A stretch of 64,000 bases of DNA from Cavia porcellus (taxonomy: Eukaryota; Chordata; Mammalia; Rodentia; Caviidae), in NCBI RefSeq assembly GCF_034190915.1, contig NW_026947695.1, positions 1-64,000 on the forward strand, read 5' to 3'. Every line of letters starts with the position of its first letter. Position 1 is the first letter of the stretch. This document shows positions 37,260-51,670 of the stretch, piece after piece. A program made the position numbers and the translations under genes. Under the pieces are notes generated by a model, which had not been told where the DNA came from, did not search any database, and was given only the letters and a program-made list of their open reading frames with translations.

Positions 37260-40200
37260 CGGGGTGGTGCGCATTGTCTGGGTGTGTGTTACATTAGATT
37301 CACTAGTAGGAGTGAGAAAAACATCACGTGGTGGTGCGCATTGTATCGGTGTGTGTTACATTACATTCACTAGTAGGAGTGAGAAAAACATCACGGGGTG
37401 GTGCGCATTGTATGGGTGTGTGTTACATTAGATTCACTAGCAGGAGTGAGAAAACAATCACGGGGTGGTGCGCACTGTATGGGTGTGTGTTACATTACAT
37501 TCACTAGTAGGAGTGAGAAAAACATCACGGGGTGGTGCGCATTGTATGGGTGTGTGTTACATTACATTCACTAATAGGAGTGAGGAAAACATCACGGGGT
37601 GGTGCGCATTGTATGGGTGTGTGTTACATTACATTCACTAGTAGGAGTGAGCAAAACATCACGGGGTGGTGCGCATTGTATGGGTGTGTGTTACATTAGA
37701 TTCACTAGTAGGAATGAGAAAACATCACGGGGTGGTGCGCATTGTATGGGTGTGTGTTACATTAGATTCACTAGTAGGAGTGAGAAAAACATCACGGGGT
37801 GGTGCGCATTGTATGGGTGTGTGTTACATTACATTCACTAGTAGGACTGAGAAAAACATCACGGGGTGGTGCGCATTGTATGGGTATGTGTTACATTAGA
37901 TTCACTATCAGGAGTGAGAAAAACATCACAGGGTAGTGCGCATTGCATGCGTGTGTGTTACATTAGATTCACTAGCAGGAGTGAGAAAAACATCACGGTG
38001 TGGTGCGCATTGTGTGTGTATGTGTTACATTAGATTCACTAGCAGGAGTGAGAAAAACATCACGTGGTAGTGCGCATTGTATTGGTGTGTGTTACATTAG
38101 ATTCACTAGCAGGACTGAGAAATGCATCACGGGGTGGTGCGCATTGTATGGGTGTGTGTTACATTACATTCACTCGTAGGAGTGAGAAAAACATCACGGG
38201 GTGGTGCGCATTGTATGGGTGTGTGTTACACTACATTCACTAGTAGGAGTGAGAAAAACATCTTGGGGTGGTGCGCATTGTATGGGTGTGTGTTACATTA
38301 GATTCACTAGTAGGAGTGAGAAAAACATCACGGGGTGGTGCGCATTGTATGGGTGTGTGTTACATTACATTCACTAGTAGGAGTGAGAAAAACATCACAG
38401 GGTGGTGCGCATGGTATGGGTGTGTGTTACATTACATTCACTAGTAGGAGTGAGAAAAACATCACGGGGTGGTGCGCATTGTATGGGTGTGTGTTACATT
38501 ACATTCACTAGTAGGAGTGAGAAAAACATCACGGGGTGGTGCGCATTGTATGGCTGTGTGTTACATTACATTCACTAATAGGAGTGAGCAAAACATCACG
38601 GGGTGGTGCGCATTGTATAGGTGTGTGTTACATTAGATTCACTAGTAGGAGTGAGAAAAACATCACGGGGTGGTGCGCATTGTATGGGTGTGTGTTACAT
38701 TACATTCACTACTAGGAGTGAGAAAAACATCACGGGGTGGTGCGCATTGTATGGGTGTGTGTTACATTACATTCACTAGCAGGAGTGAGAAAAACATCAC
38801 GCGGTGGTGCGCATTGTATGGGTGTGTGTTACATTACATTCACTAGCAGGAGTGAGAAAAACATCACGGGGTGGTGCGCATTGTATGGGTGTGTGTTACA
38901 TTACATTCACTAGTAGGAGTGAGAAAAACATCACGGGGTGGTGCGCATTGTATGGGTGTGTGTTACATTACATTCACTAGCAGGAGTGAGAAAAACATCA
39001 CGCGGTGGTGCGCATTGTATGGGTGTGTGTTACATTACATTCACTAGCAGGAGGGAGAAAAACATCACGGGGTGGTGCGCATTTTATGGGTGTGTGTTAC
39101 ATTACATTCACTAGCAGGAGTGAGAAAAACATCACGGGATGGTGCGCATTGTATGGCTGTGTGTTACATTACATTCACTAATAGGAGTGAGCAAAACATC
39201 ACGGTGTGGTGCGCATTGTATGGGTGTGTGTTACATTAGATTCACTAGTAGGAGTGAGAAAAACATCACGGGGTGGTGCGCATTGTATGGGTGTGTGTTA
39301 CATTACATTCACTAGTAGGAGTGAGAAAAACATCACGGGGTGCTGCGCATTGTATGGGTGTGTGTTACATTACATTCACTAATAGGAGTGAGCAAAACAT
39401 CACGGGGTGGTGCGCATTGTATGGGTGTGTGTTACACTACATTCACTAGTAGGAGTGAGCAAAACATCACGGGGTGGTGCGCATTGTATGGGTGTGTGTT
39501 ACATTAGATTCACTAGTAGGAATGAGAAAACATCACGGGGTGGTGCGCATTGTATGGGTGTGTGTTACATTAGATTCACTAGTAGGAGTGAGAAAAACAT
39601 CACGGGGTGGTGCGCATTGTATGGGTGTGTGTTACATTACATTCACTAGCAGGAGTGACAAAAACATCACGGGGTGGTGCGCATGTATGGGTCTGTGTTA
39701 CATTACATTCACTATCAGGAGTGAGAAAAACATCACGGGGTGGTGCGCATTGTATGGGTGTGTGTTACATTACATTCACTAGCAGGAGTGAGAAAAACAT
39801 CACGGGGTGGTGCGCATTGTATGGGTGTGTGTTACATTACATTCACTAGCAGGAGTGAGAAAAACATCACGGGGTGGTGCGCATTGTATGGGTGTGTGTT
39901 ACATTAGATTCACTAGCAGGAGTGAGAAAAACATCACGGTGTGGTGCGCATTGTATGGGTGTGTGTTACATTACATTCACTAGTAGGAGTGAGAAAAACA
40001 TCACGGGGTGGTGCGCATTTTATGGGTGTGTGTTACATTACATTCACTAGTAGGAGTGAGAAAAACATCACGGGGTGGTGCGCATTGTATGGGTGTGTGT
40101 TACATTACATTCACTAGTAGGAGTGAGAAAAACATCACGGGGTGGTGCGCATTGTATGGCTGTGTGTTACATTACATTCACTAATAGGAGTGAGCAAAAC

Positions 40201-41130
40201 ATCACGGGGTGGTGCGCATTGTATGGGTGTGTGTTACATTACATTCACTAGTAGGAGTGAGCAAAACATCACGGGGTGGTGCGCATTGTATGGGTGTGTG
40301 TTACATTAGATTCACTAGTAGGAATGAGAAAACATCACGGGGTGGTGCGCATTGTATGGGTGTGTGTTACATTATATTCACTAGTAGGAGTGAGAAAAAC
40401 ATCACGGGATGGTGCGCATTGTATGGGTGTGTGTTACATTACATTCACTACTAGGAGTGAGAAAAACATCACGCGGTGGTGCGCATTGTATGGGTGTGTG
40501 TTACATTACATTCACTAGCAGGAGTGAGAAAAACATCACGGGGTGGTGCGCATTGTATGGGTGTGTGTTACATTACATTCACTAGCAGGAGTGAGAAAAA
40601 CATCACGGGGTGGTGCGCATTGTATGGGTGTGTGTTACATTACATTCACTAGCAGGAGTGAGAAAAACATCACGCGGTGGTGCGCATTGTATGGGTGTGT
40701 GTTACATTACATTCACTAGCAGGAGTGAGAAAAACATCACGGGGTGGTGTGCATTGTATGGGTGTGTGTTACATTACATTCACTAGCAGGAGTGAGAAAA
40801 ACATCACAGGTTGGTGCGCATTGTATGGGTGTGTGTTACATTAGATTCACTAGCAGGAGTGAGAAAAACATCACGGGGTGGTGCGCATTGTATGGGTGTG
40901 TGTTACATTACATTCACTGGCAGGAGTGAGAAAAACATCACGGGGTGGTGCGCATTGTATGGGTGTGTTACATTAGATTCACTAGCAGGAGTGAGAAAAA
41001 CATCACGGGGTGGTGCGCATTGTATGGGTGTGTGTTACATTACATTCACAGGTAGGAGTGAGAAAAACATCACGGGGTGGTGCGCATTGTATGGGTGTGT
41101 GTTACATTACATTCACTCGTAGGATTGAGA
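37260..41130 (+). repeat. 3.9-kb block, parent of copies at 41.1-46.0 kb
   Basis: The right part (37,570-41,115) matches 42,455-45,999 at an offset of 4884 bp. The left part (37,260-38,380) also matches 41,140-42,200 at an offset of 3880 bp. This implies a tandem copy whose middle was lost or restarted near 42.2-42.45 kb. Identity looks very high; examples of differences are GAGGAAAAC against GAGCAAAAC at the left edge and TTCACCAGTAGG near 44,395. Confidence 0.74.
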
Positions 41131-42454
41131 AAAACATCACGGGGTGGTTCGCATTGTCTGGGTGTGTGTTACATTAGATTCACTAGTAGGAGTGAGAAAA
41201 ACATCACGTGGTGGTGCGCATTGTATCGGTGTGTGTTACATTACATTCACTAGTAGGAGTGAGAAAAACATCACGGGGTGGTGCGCATTGTATGGGTGTG
41301 TGTTACATTAAATTCACTAGCAGGAGTGAGAAAACAATCACGGGGTGGTGCGCACTGTATGGGTGTGTGTTACATTACATTCACTAGTAGGAGTGAGAAA
41401 AACATCACGGGGTGGTGCGCATTGTATGGGTGTGTGTTACATTACATTCACTAATAGGAGTGAGGAAAACATCACGGGGTGGTGCGCATTGTATGGGTGT
41501 GTGTTACATTACATTCACTAGTAGGAGTGAGCAAAACATCACGGGGTGGTGTGCATTGTATGGGTGTGTGTTACATTAGATTCACTAGTAGGAATGAGAA
41601 AACATCACGGGGTGGTGCGCATTGTATGGGTGTGTGTTACATTAGATTCACTAGTAGGAGTGAGAAAAACATCACGGGGTGGTGCGCATTGTATGGGTGT
41701 GTGTTACATTACATTCACTAGTAGGACTGAGAAAAACATCACGGGGTGGTGCGCATTGTATGGGTATGTGTTACATTAGATTCACTATCAGGAGTGAGAA
41801 AAACATCACGGGGTAGTGCGCATTGCATGCGTGTGTGTTACATTAGATTCACTAGCAGGAGTGAGAAAAACATCACGGTGTGGTGCGCATTGTGTGTGTA
41901 TGTGTTACATTAGATTCACTAGCAGGAGTGAGAAAAACATCACGTGGTAGTGCGCATTGTATGGGTGTGTGTTACATTATATTCACTAGCAGGACTGAGA
42001 AAAGCATCACGGGGTGGTGCGCATTGTATGGGTGTGTGTTACATTACATTCACTCGTAGGAGTGAGAAAAACATCACGGGGTGGTGCGCATTGTATGGGT
42101 GTGTGTTACACTACATTCACTAGTAGGAGTGAGAAAAACATCTTGGGGTGGTGCGCATTGTATGGGTGTGTGTTACATTAGATTCACTAGTAGGAGTGAG
42201 AAAAACATCTTGGGGAGGTGCGCATTGTATGGGTGTGTGTTACATTACATTCACTAGTAGGAGTGAGAAAAACATCACGGGGTGGTGCGCATTGTATGGC
42301 TGTGTGTTACATTACATTCACTAATAGGAGTGAGCAAAACATCACGGGGTGGTGCGCATTGTATGGGTGTGTGTTACATTAGATTCACTAGTAGGAGTGA
42401 GCAAAACATCACGGGGTGGTGCGCATTGTATGGCTGTGTGTTACATTACATTCA

Positions 42455-45400
42455 CTAATAGGAGTGAGCAAAACATCACGGGGTGGTGCGCATTGTATGG
42501 GTGTGTGTTACATTACATTCACTAGTAGGAGTGAGCAAAACATCACGGGGTGGTGCGCATTGTATGGGTGTGTGTTACATTAGATTCACTAGTAGGAATG
42601 AGAAAACATCACGGGGTGGTGCGCATTTTATGGGTGTGTGTTACATTAGATTCACTAGTAGGAGTGAGAAAAACATCACGGGGTGGTGCGCATTGTATGG
42701 GTGTGTGTTACATTACATTCACTAGTAGGACTGAGAAAAACATCACGGGGTGGTGCGCATTGTATGGGTATGTGTTACATTAGATTCACTATCAGGAGTG
42801 AGAAAAACATCACGGGGTAGTGCGCATTGCATGCGTGTGTGTTACATTAGATTCACTAGCAGGAGTGAGAAAAACATCACGGTGTGGTGCGCATTGTGTG
42901 TGTATGTGTTACATTAGATTCACTAGCAGGAGTGAGAAAAACATCACGTGGTAGTGCGCATTGTATTGGTGTGTGTTACATTAGATTCACTAGCAGGACT
43001 GAGAAAAGCATCACGGGGTGGTGCGCATTGTATGGGTGTGTGTTACATTACATTCACTCGTAGGAGTGAGAAAAACATCACGGGGTGGTGCGCATTGTAT
43101 GGGTGTGTGTTACACTACATTCACTAGTAGGAGTGAGAAAAACATCTTGGGGTGGTGCGCATTGTATGGGTGTGTGTTACATTAGATTCACTAGTAGGAG
43201 TGAGAAAAACATCACGGGGTGGTGCGCATTGTATGGGTGTGTGTTACATTACATTCACTAGTAGGAGTGAGAAAAACATCACAGGGTGGTGCGCATGGTA
43301 TGGGTGTGTGTTACATTACATTCACTAGTAGGAGTGAGAAAAACATCACGGGGTGGTGCGCATTGTATGGGTGTGTGTTACATTACATTCACTAGTAGGA
43401 GTGAGAAAAACATCACGGGGTGGTGCGCATTGTATGGCTGTGTGTTACATTACATTCACTAATAGGAGTGAGCAAAACATCACGGGGTGGTGCGCATTGT
43501 ATGGGTGTGTGTTACATTAGATTCACTAGTAGGAGTGAGAAAAACATCACGGGGTGGTGCGCATTGTATGGGTGTGTGTTACATTACATTCACTACTAGG
43601 AGTGAGAAAAACATCACGGGGTGGTGCGCATTGTATGGGTGTGTGTTACATTACATTCACTAGCAGGAGTGAGAAAAACATCACGCGGTGGTGCGCATTG
43701 TATGGGTGTGTGTTACATTACATTCACTAGCAGGAGTGAGAAAAACATCACGGGGTGGTGCGCATTGTATGGGTGTGTGTTACATTACATTCACTAGTAG
43801 GAGTGAGAAAAACATCACGGGGTGGTGCGCATTGTATGGGTGTGTGTTACATTACATTCACTAGCAGGAGTGAGAAAAACATCACGCGGTGGTGCGCATT
43901 GTATGGGTGTGTGTTACATTACATTCACTAGCAGGAGGGAGAAAAACATCACGGGGTGGTGCGCATTTTATGGGTGTGTGTTACATTACATTCACTAGCA
44001 GGAGTGAGAAAAACATCACGGGGTGGTGCGCATTGTATGGCTGTGTGTTACATTACATTCACTAATAGGAGTGAGCAAAACATCACGGGGTGGTGCGCAT
44101 TGTATGGGTGTGTGTTACATTAGATTCACTAGTAGGAGTGAGAAAAACATCACGGGGTGGTGCGCATTGTATGGGTGTGTGTTACATTACATTCACTAGT
44201 AGGAGTGAGAAAAACATCACGGGGTGCTGCGCATTGTATGGGTGTGTGTTACATTACATTCACTAATAGGAGTGAGCAAAACATCACGGGGTGGTGCGCA
44301 TTGTATGGGTGTGTGTTACACTACATTCACTAGTAGGAGTGAGCAAAACATCACGGGGTGGTGCGCATTGTATGGGTGTGTGTTACATTAGATTCACCAG
44401 TAGGAATGAGAAAACATCACGGGGTGGTGCGCATTGTATGGGTGTGTGTTACATTAGATTCACTAGTAGGAGTGAGAAAAACATCACGGGGTGGTGCGCA
44501 TTGTATGGGTGTGTGTTACATTACATTCACTAGCAGGAGTGACAAAAACATCACGGGGTGGTGCGCATGTATGGGTCTGTGTTACATTACATTCACTATC
44601 AGGAGTGAGAAAAACATCACGGGGTGGTGCGCATTGTATGGGTGTGTGTTACATTACATTCACTAGCAGGAGTGAGAAAAACATCACGGGGTGGTGCGCA
44701 TTGTATGGGTGTGTGTTACATTACATTCACTAGCAGGAGTGAGAAAAACATCACGGGGTGGTGCGCATTGTATGGGTGTGTGTTACATTAGATTCACTAG
44801 CAGGAGTGAGAAAAACATCACGGGGTGGTGCGCATTGTATGGGTGTGTGTTACATTACATTCACTAGTAGGAGTGAGAAAAACATCACGGGGTGGTGCGC
44901 ATTTTATGGGTGTGTGTTACATTACATTCACTAGTAGGAGTGAGAAAAACATCACGGGGTGGTGCGCATTGTATGGGTGTGTGTTACATTACATTCACTA
45001 GTAGGAGTGAGAAAAACATCACGGGGTGGTGCGCATTGTATGGCTGTGTGTTACATTACATTCACTAATAGGAGTGAGCAAAACATCACGGGGTGGTGCG
45101 CATTGTATGGGTGTGTGTTACATTACATTCACTAGTAGGAGTGAGCAAAACATCACGGGGTGGTGCGCATTGTATGGGTGTGTGTTACATTAGATTCACT
45201 AGTAGGAATGAGAAAACATCACGGGGTGGTGCGCATTGTATGGGTGTGTGTTACATTATATTCACTAGTAGGAGTGAGAAAAACATCACGGGATGGTGCG
45301 CATTGTATGGGTGTGTGTTACATTACATTCACTACTAGGAGTGAGAAAAACATCACGCGGTGGTGCGCATTGTATGGGTGTGTGTTACATTACATTCACT

Positions 45401-45999
45401 AGCAGGAGTGAGAAAAACATCACGGGGTGGTGCGCATTGTATGGGTGTGTGTTACATTACATTCACTAGCAGGAGTGAGAAAAACATCACGGGGTGGTGC
45501 GCATTGTATGGGTGTGTGTTACATTACATTCACTAGCAGGAGTGAGAAAAACATCACGCGGTGGTGCGCATTGTATGGGTGTGTGTTACATTACATTCAC
45601 TAGCAGGAGTGAGAAAAACATCACGGGGTGGTGTGCATTGTATGGGTGTGTGTTACATTACATTCACTAGCAGGAGTGAGAAAAACATCACAGGGTGGTG
45701 CGCATTGTATGGGTGTGTGTTACATTAGATTCACTAGCAGGAGTGAGAAAAACATCACGGGGTGGTGCGCATTGTATGGGTGTGTGTTACATTACATTCA
45801 CTGGCAGGAGTGAGAAAAACATCACGGGGTGGTGCGCATTGTATGGGTGTGTTACATTAGATTCACTAGCAGGAGTGAGAAAAACATCACGGGTTGGTGC
45901 GCATTGTATGGGTGTGTGTTACATTACATTCACAGGTAGGAGTGAGAAAAACATCACGGGGTGGTGCGCATTGTATGGGTGTGTGTTACATTACATTCA
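42455..45999 (+). repeat. 3.5-kb copy at offset 4884 bp
   Basis: Copy of 37,570-41,115 with the same marker order, including the GACAAAAACATC unit (near 44,541), the TTATATTC unit and the 65-bp TGGGTGTGTTAC unit near 45,847. Similarity stops near 45,999, where CTCGTAGGATTG of the first copy is replaced by GTAGGAGTG followed by CATCTTGGGG. Confidence 0.74.
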
Positions 46000-48900
46000 C
46001 TAGTAGGAGTGAGAAAAACATCTTGGGGTGGTGCGCATTGTATGGGTGTGTGTTACATTAGATTCACTAGTAGGAGTGAGAAAAACATCTTGGGGTGGTG
46101 CGCATTGTATGGGTGTGTGTTACATTACATTCACTAGTAGGAGTGAGAAAAACATCACGGGGTGGTGCGCATTGTATGGCTGTGTGTTACATTACATTCA
46201 CTAATAGGAGTGAGCAAAACATCACGGGGTGGTGCGCATTGTATGGGTGTGTGTTACATTAGATTCACTAGTAGGAGTGAGAAAAACATCACGGGGTGGT
46301 GCGCATTGTATGGGTGTGTGTTACATTACATTCACTACTAGGAGTGAGAAAAACATCACGGGGTGGTGCGCATTGTATGGGTGTGTGTTACATTACATTC
46401 ACTAGCAGGAGTGAGAAAAACATCACGCGGTGGTGCGCATTGTATCGGTGTGTGTTACATTACATTCACTAGCAGGAGTGAGAAAAACATCACGGGGTGG
46501 TGCGCATTGTATGGGTGTGTGTTACATTACATTCACTAGTAGGAGTGAGAAAAACATCACGGGGTGGTGCGCATTGTATGGGTGTGTGTTACATTACATT
46601 CACTAGCAGGAGTGAGAAAAACATCACGCGGTGGTGCGCATTGTATGGGTGTGTGTTACATTACATTCACTAGCAGGAGGGAGAAAAACATCACGGGGTG
46701 GTGCGCATTTTATGGGTGTGTGTTACATTACATTCACTAGCAGGAGTGAGAAAAACATCACGGGGTGGTGCGCATTGTATGGCTGTGTGTTACATTACAT
46801 TCACTAATAGGAGTGAGCAAAACATCACGGGGTGGTGCGCATTGTATGGGTGTGTGTTACATTAGATTCACTAGTAGGAGTGAGAAAAACATCACGGGGT
46901 GGTGCGCATTGTATGGGTGTGTGTTACATTACATTCACTAATAGGAGTGAGCAAAACATCACGGGGTGGTGCGCATTGTATGGGTGTGTGTTACACTACA
47001 TTCACTAGTAGGAGTGAGAAAAACATCACGGGGTGGTGCGCATTGTATGGCTGTGTGTTACATTACATTCACTAATAGGAGTGAGCAAAACATCACGGGG
47101 TGGTGCGCATTGTATGGGTGTGTGTTACATTAGATTCACTAGTAGGAGTGAGAAAAACATCACGGGGTGCTGCGCATTGTATGGGTGTGTGTTACATTAC
47201 ATTCACTAATAGGAGTGAGCAAAACATCACGGGGTGGTGCGCATTGTATGGGTGTGTGTTACACTACATTCACTAGTAGGAGTGAGCAAAACATCACGGG
47301 GTGGTGCGCATTGTATGGGTGTGTGTTACATTAGATTCACTAGTAGGAATGAGAAAACATCACGGGGTGGTGCGCATTGTATGGGTGTGTGTTACATTAC
47401 ATTCACTAGTAGGAGTGAGAAAAACATCACGGGGTGGTGCGCATTGTATGGGTGTGTGTTACATTACATTCACTAGTAGGAGTGATAAAAACATCACGGG
47501 GTGGTGCGCATTGTATGGGTGTGTGTTACATTAGATTCACTAGTAGGAGTGAGAAAAACATCACGGGGTGGTGCGCATTGTATGGGTGTGTATTACATTA
47601 CATTCACTAGCAGGAGTGAGAAAAGCATCACGGGGTGGTGCGCATTGTATGGGTGTGTGTTACATTACATTCACTAGCAGGAGTGACAAAAACATCACGG
47701 GGTGGTGCGCATGTATGGGTCTGTGTTACATTACATTCACTATCAGGAGTGAGAAAAACATCACGGGGTGGTGCGCATTGTATGGGTGTGTGTTACATTA
47801 CATTCACTAGCAGGAGTGAGAAAAACATCACGGGGTGGTGCGCATTGTATGGTTGTGTGTTACATTAGATTCACTAGCAGGAGTGAGAAAAACATCACGG
47901 GGTGGTGCGCATTGTATGGGTGTGTGTTACATTACATTCACTAGTAGGAGTGAGAAAAACATCACGGGGTGGTGCGCATTGTATGGGTGTGTGTTACATT
48001 ACATTCACTAGTAGGAGTGAGAAAAACATCACGGGGTGCTGCGCATTGTATGGGTGTGTGTTACATTACATTCACTAGTAGGAGTGAGAAAAACATCACG
48101 GGGTGGTGCGCATTGTATGGGTGTGTGTTACATTACATTCACTAATAGGAGTGAGCAAAACATCACGGGGTGGTGCGCATTGTATGGGTGTGTGTTACAT
48201 TACATTCACTAGTAGGAGTGAGCAAAACATCACGGGGTGGTGCGCATTGTATGGGTGTGTGTTACATTAGATTCACTAGTAGGAATGAGAAAACATCACG
48301 GGGTGGTGCGCATTGTATGGGTGTGTGTTACATTAGATTCACTAGTAGGAGTGAGAAAAACATCACGGGGTGGTGCGCCTTGTATGGGTGTGTGTTACAT
48401 TACATTCACTAGTAGGAGTGAGAAAAACATCACGGGGTGGTGCGCATTGTATGGGTGTGTGTTACATTACATTCACTAGCAGGAGTGAGAAAAACATCAC
48501 GCGGTGGTGCGCATTGTATGGGTGTGTGTTACATTACATTCACTAGCAGGAGTGAGAAAAACATCTCTGGGTGGTGCGCATTGTATGGGTGTGTGTTACA
48601 TTACATTCACTAGTAGGAGTGAGAAAAACATCACGGGGTGGTGCGCATTGTATGGGTGTGTGTTACATTACATTCACTAAGCAGGAGTGAGAAAAACATC
48701 ACGGGGTGGTGCGCATTGTATGGGTGTGTGTTACATTAGATTCACTAGCAGGAGTGAGAAAAACATCACGGGGTGGTGCGCATTGTATGGGTGTGTGTTA
48801 CATTACATTCACTAGCAGGAGTGAGAAAAACATCACGGGGTGGTGCGCATTGTATGGTTGTGTGTTACATTAGATTCACTAGCAGGAGTGAGAAAAACAT

Positions 48901-51480
48901 CATGGGGTGGTGCGCATTGTATGGCTGTGTGTTACATTACATCCACTAATAGGAGTGAGCAAAACATCACGGGGTGGTGCGCATTGTATGGGTGTGTGTT
49001 ACATTAGATTCACTAGTAGGAGTGAGAAAAACATCACGGGGTGGTGCGCATTGTATGGGTGTGTGTTACATTACATTCACTAGTAGGAGTGAGAAAAACA
49101 TCACGGGGTGCTGCGCATTGTATGGGTGTGTGTTACATTACATTCACTAATAGGAGTGAGCAAAACATCACGGGGTGGTGCGCATTGTATGGGTGTGTGT
49201 TACACTACATTCACTAGTAGGAGTGAGCAAAACTTCACGGGGTGGTGCGCATTGTATGGGTGTGTGTTACATTAGATTCACTAGTAGGAATGAGAAAACA
49301 TCACGGGGTGGTGCGCATTGTATGGGTGTGTGTTACATTAGATTCACTAGTAGGAGTGAGAAAAACATCACGGGGTGGTGCGCATTGTATGGGTGTGTGT
49401 TACATTACATTCACTAGTAGGAGTGATAAAAACATCACGGGGTGGTGCGCATTGTATGGGTGTGTGTTACATTAGATTCACTAGTAGGAGTGAGAAAAAC
49501 ATCACGGGGTGGTGCGCATTGTATGGGTGTGTATTACATTACATTCACTAGCAGGAGTGAGAAAAGCATCACGGGGTGGTGCGCATTGTATGGGTGTGTG
49601 TTACATTACATTCACTAGCAGGAGTGACAAAAAAATCACGGGGTGGTGCGCATGTATGGGTCTGTGTTACATTACATTCACTATCAGGAGTGAGAAAAAC
49701 ATCACGGGGTGGTGCGCATTGTATGGGTGTGTGTTACATTACATTCACTAGCAGGAGTGAGAAAAACATCACGGGGTGGTGCGCATTGTATGGTTGTGTG
49801 TTACATTAGATTCACTAGCAGGAGTGAGAAAAACATCACGGGGTGGTGCGCATTGTATGGGTGTGTGTTACATTACATTCACTAGCAGGAGTGAGAAAAA
49901 CATCACGGGGTGGTGCGCATTGTATGGGTGTGTGTTACATTAGATTCACTAGCAGGAGTGAGAAAAACATCACGGGGTGGTGCGCATTGTATGGGTGTGT
50001 GTTACATTACATTCACTGGCAGGAGTGAGAAAAACATCACGGGGTGGTGCGCATTGTATGGGTGTGTGTTACATTAGATTCACTCGTAGGAGTGAGAAAA
50101 ACATCACGGTGTGGTGCGCATTGTATGGGTGTGTGTTACATTACATTCACAGGTAGGAGTGAGAAAAATATCACGGGGTGGTGCGCATTGTATGGGTGTG
50201 TGTTACATTACATTCACTCGTAGGAGTGAGAAAAACATCACGGGGTGGTGCGCATTGTATGGGTGTGTGTTACATTACATTCACTAGTAGGAGTGAGAAA
50301 AACATCACGGGGTGGTGCGCATTGTATGGGTGTGTGTTACATTACATTCACTAGTAGGAGTGAGAAAACCATCACGGGGTGGTGCGCATTGTATGGGTGT
50401 GTGTTACATTACATTCACTAGTAGGAGTGAGAAAAACATCACGGGGTGCTGCGCATTGTATGGGTGTGTGTTACATTACATTCACTAGTAGGAGTGAGAA
50501 AAACATCACGGGGTGGTGCGCATTGTATGGGTGTGTGTTACATTACATTCACTAATAGGAGTGAGCAAAACATCACTTGGTGGTGCGCATTGTATGGGTG
50601 TGTGTTACATTACATTCACTAGTAGGAGTGAGCAAAACATCACGGGGTGGTGCGCATTGTATGGGTGTGTGTTACATTAGATTCACTAGTAGGAATGAGA
50701 AAACATCACGGGGTGGTGCGCATTGTATGGGTGTGTGTTACATTAGATTCACTAGTAGGAGTGAGAAAAACATCACGGGGTGGTGCGCTTTGTATGGGTG
50801 TGTGTTACATTACATTAACTAGTAGGAGTGAGAAAAACATCACGGGGTGGTGCGCATTGTATGGGTGTGTGTTACATTACATTCACTAGCAGGAGTGAGA
50901 AAAACATCACGCGGTGGTGCGCATTCTATGGGTGTGTGTTACATTACATTCACTAGCAGGAGTGAGAAAAACATCACTGGGTGGTGCGCATTGTATGGGT
51001 GTGTGTTACATTACATTCACTAGTAGGAGTGAGAAAAACATCACGGGGTGGTGCGCATTGTATGGGTGTGTGTTACATTACATTCACTAAGCAGGAGTGA
51101 GAAAAACATCACGCGGTGGTGCGCATTGTATGGGTGTGTGTTACATTAGATTCACTAACAGGAGTGAGAAAAACATCACGGGGTGGTGCGCATTGTATGG
51201 GTGTGTGTTACATTACATTCACTAGCAGGAGTGAGAAAAACATCACGGGGTGGTGCGCATTGTATGGTTGTGTGTTACATTAGATTCACTAGCAGGAGTG
51301 AGAAAAACATCATGGGGTGGTGCGCATTGTATGGGTGTGTTACATTACATTCACTGGCAGGAGTGAGAAAAACATCACGGGGTGGTGCGCATTGTATGGG
51401 TGTGTGTTACATTATATTCACTAGTAGGAGTGAGAAAAACATCACGGGGTGGTGCGCATTGTATGGGTGTGTGTTACATT
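44680..51480 (+). repeat. 6.6-6.9-kb tandem duplication, copy 1
   Basis: This matches about 51,570-58,000 at an offset of 6892 bp until about 46.9 kb and 6624 bp afterwards. The 268-bp change equals four monomers present only here (about 46,920-47,190). Shared markers include GCATTTTATGG, the TTATATTC unit, CATCTTGGGG twice, TATCGGTG, GGAGGGAG, GATAAAAAC, AGCATCACGG, CACTAAGCAGG and ACATCCAC. Confidence 0.76.
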
Positions 51481-51670
51481 ACATTCACAGGTAGGAGTGA
51501 GAAAAACATCACGGGGTGGTGCGCATTGTATGGGTGTGTGTTACATTACATTCACTCGTAGGAGTGAGAAAAACATCACGGGGTGGTGCGCATTGTATGG
51601 GTGTGTGTTACATTACATTCACTAGCAGGAGTGAGAAAAACATCACGGGGTGGTGCGCATTGTATGGGTG
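49170..51670 (+). repeat. 2.5-kb block copied 9.70 kb downstream, copy 1
   Basis: This matches 58,870-61,370 at a constant offset of 9700 bp, with almost no differences that I can see (for example TTACACTAC here against TTACATTAC in the copy near 58,907, and CTCGTAGG against CTCGCAGG near 61,258). The block holds the private GACAAAAAAATC unit, CATCACTTGG, GCGCTTTG, AACTAGTAGG, GCATTCTATGG and a TGGGTGTGTTAC unit. Confidence 0.8.
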
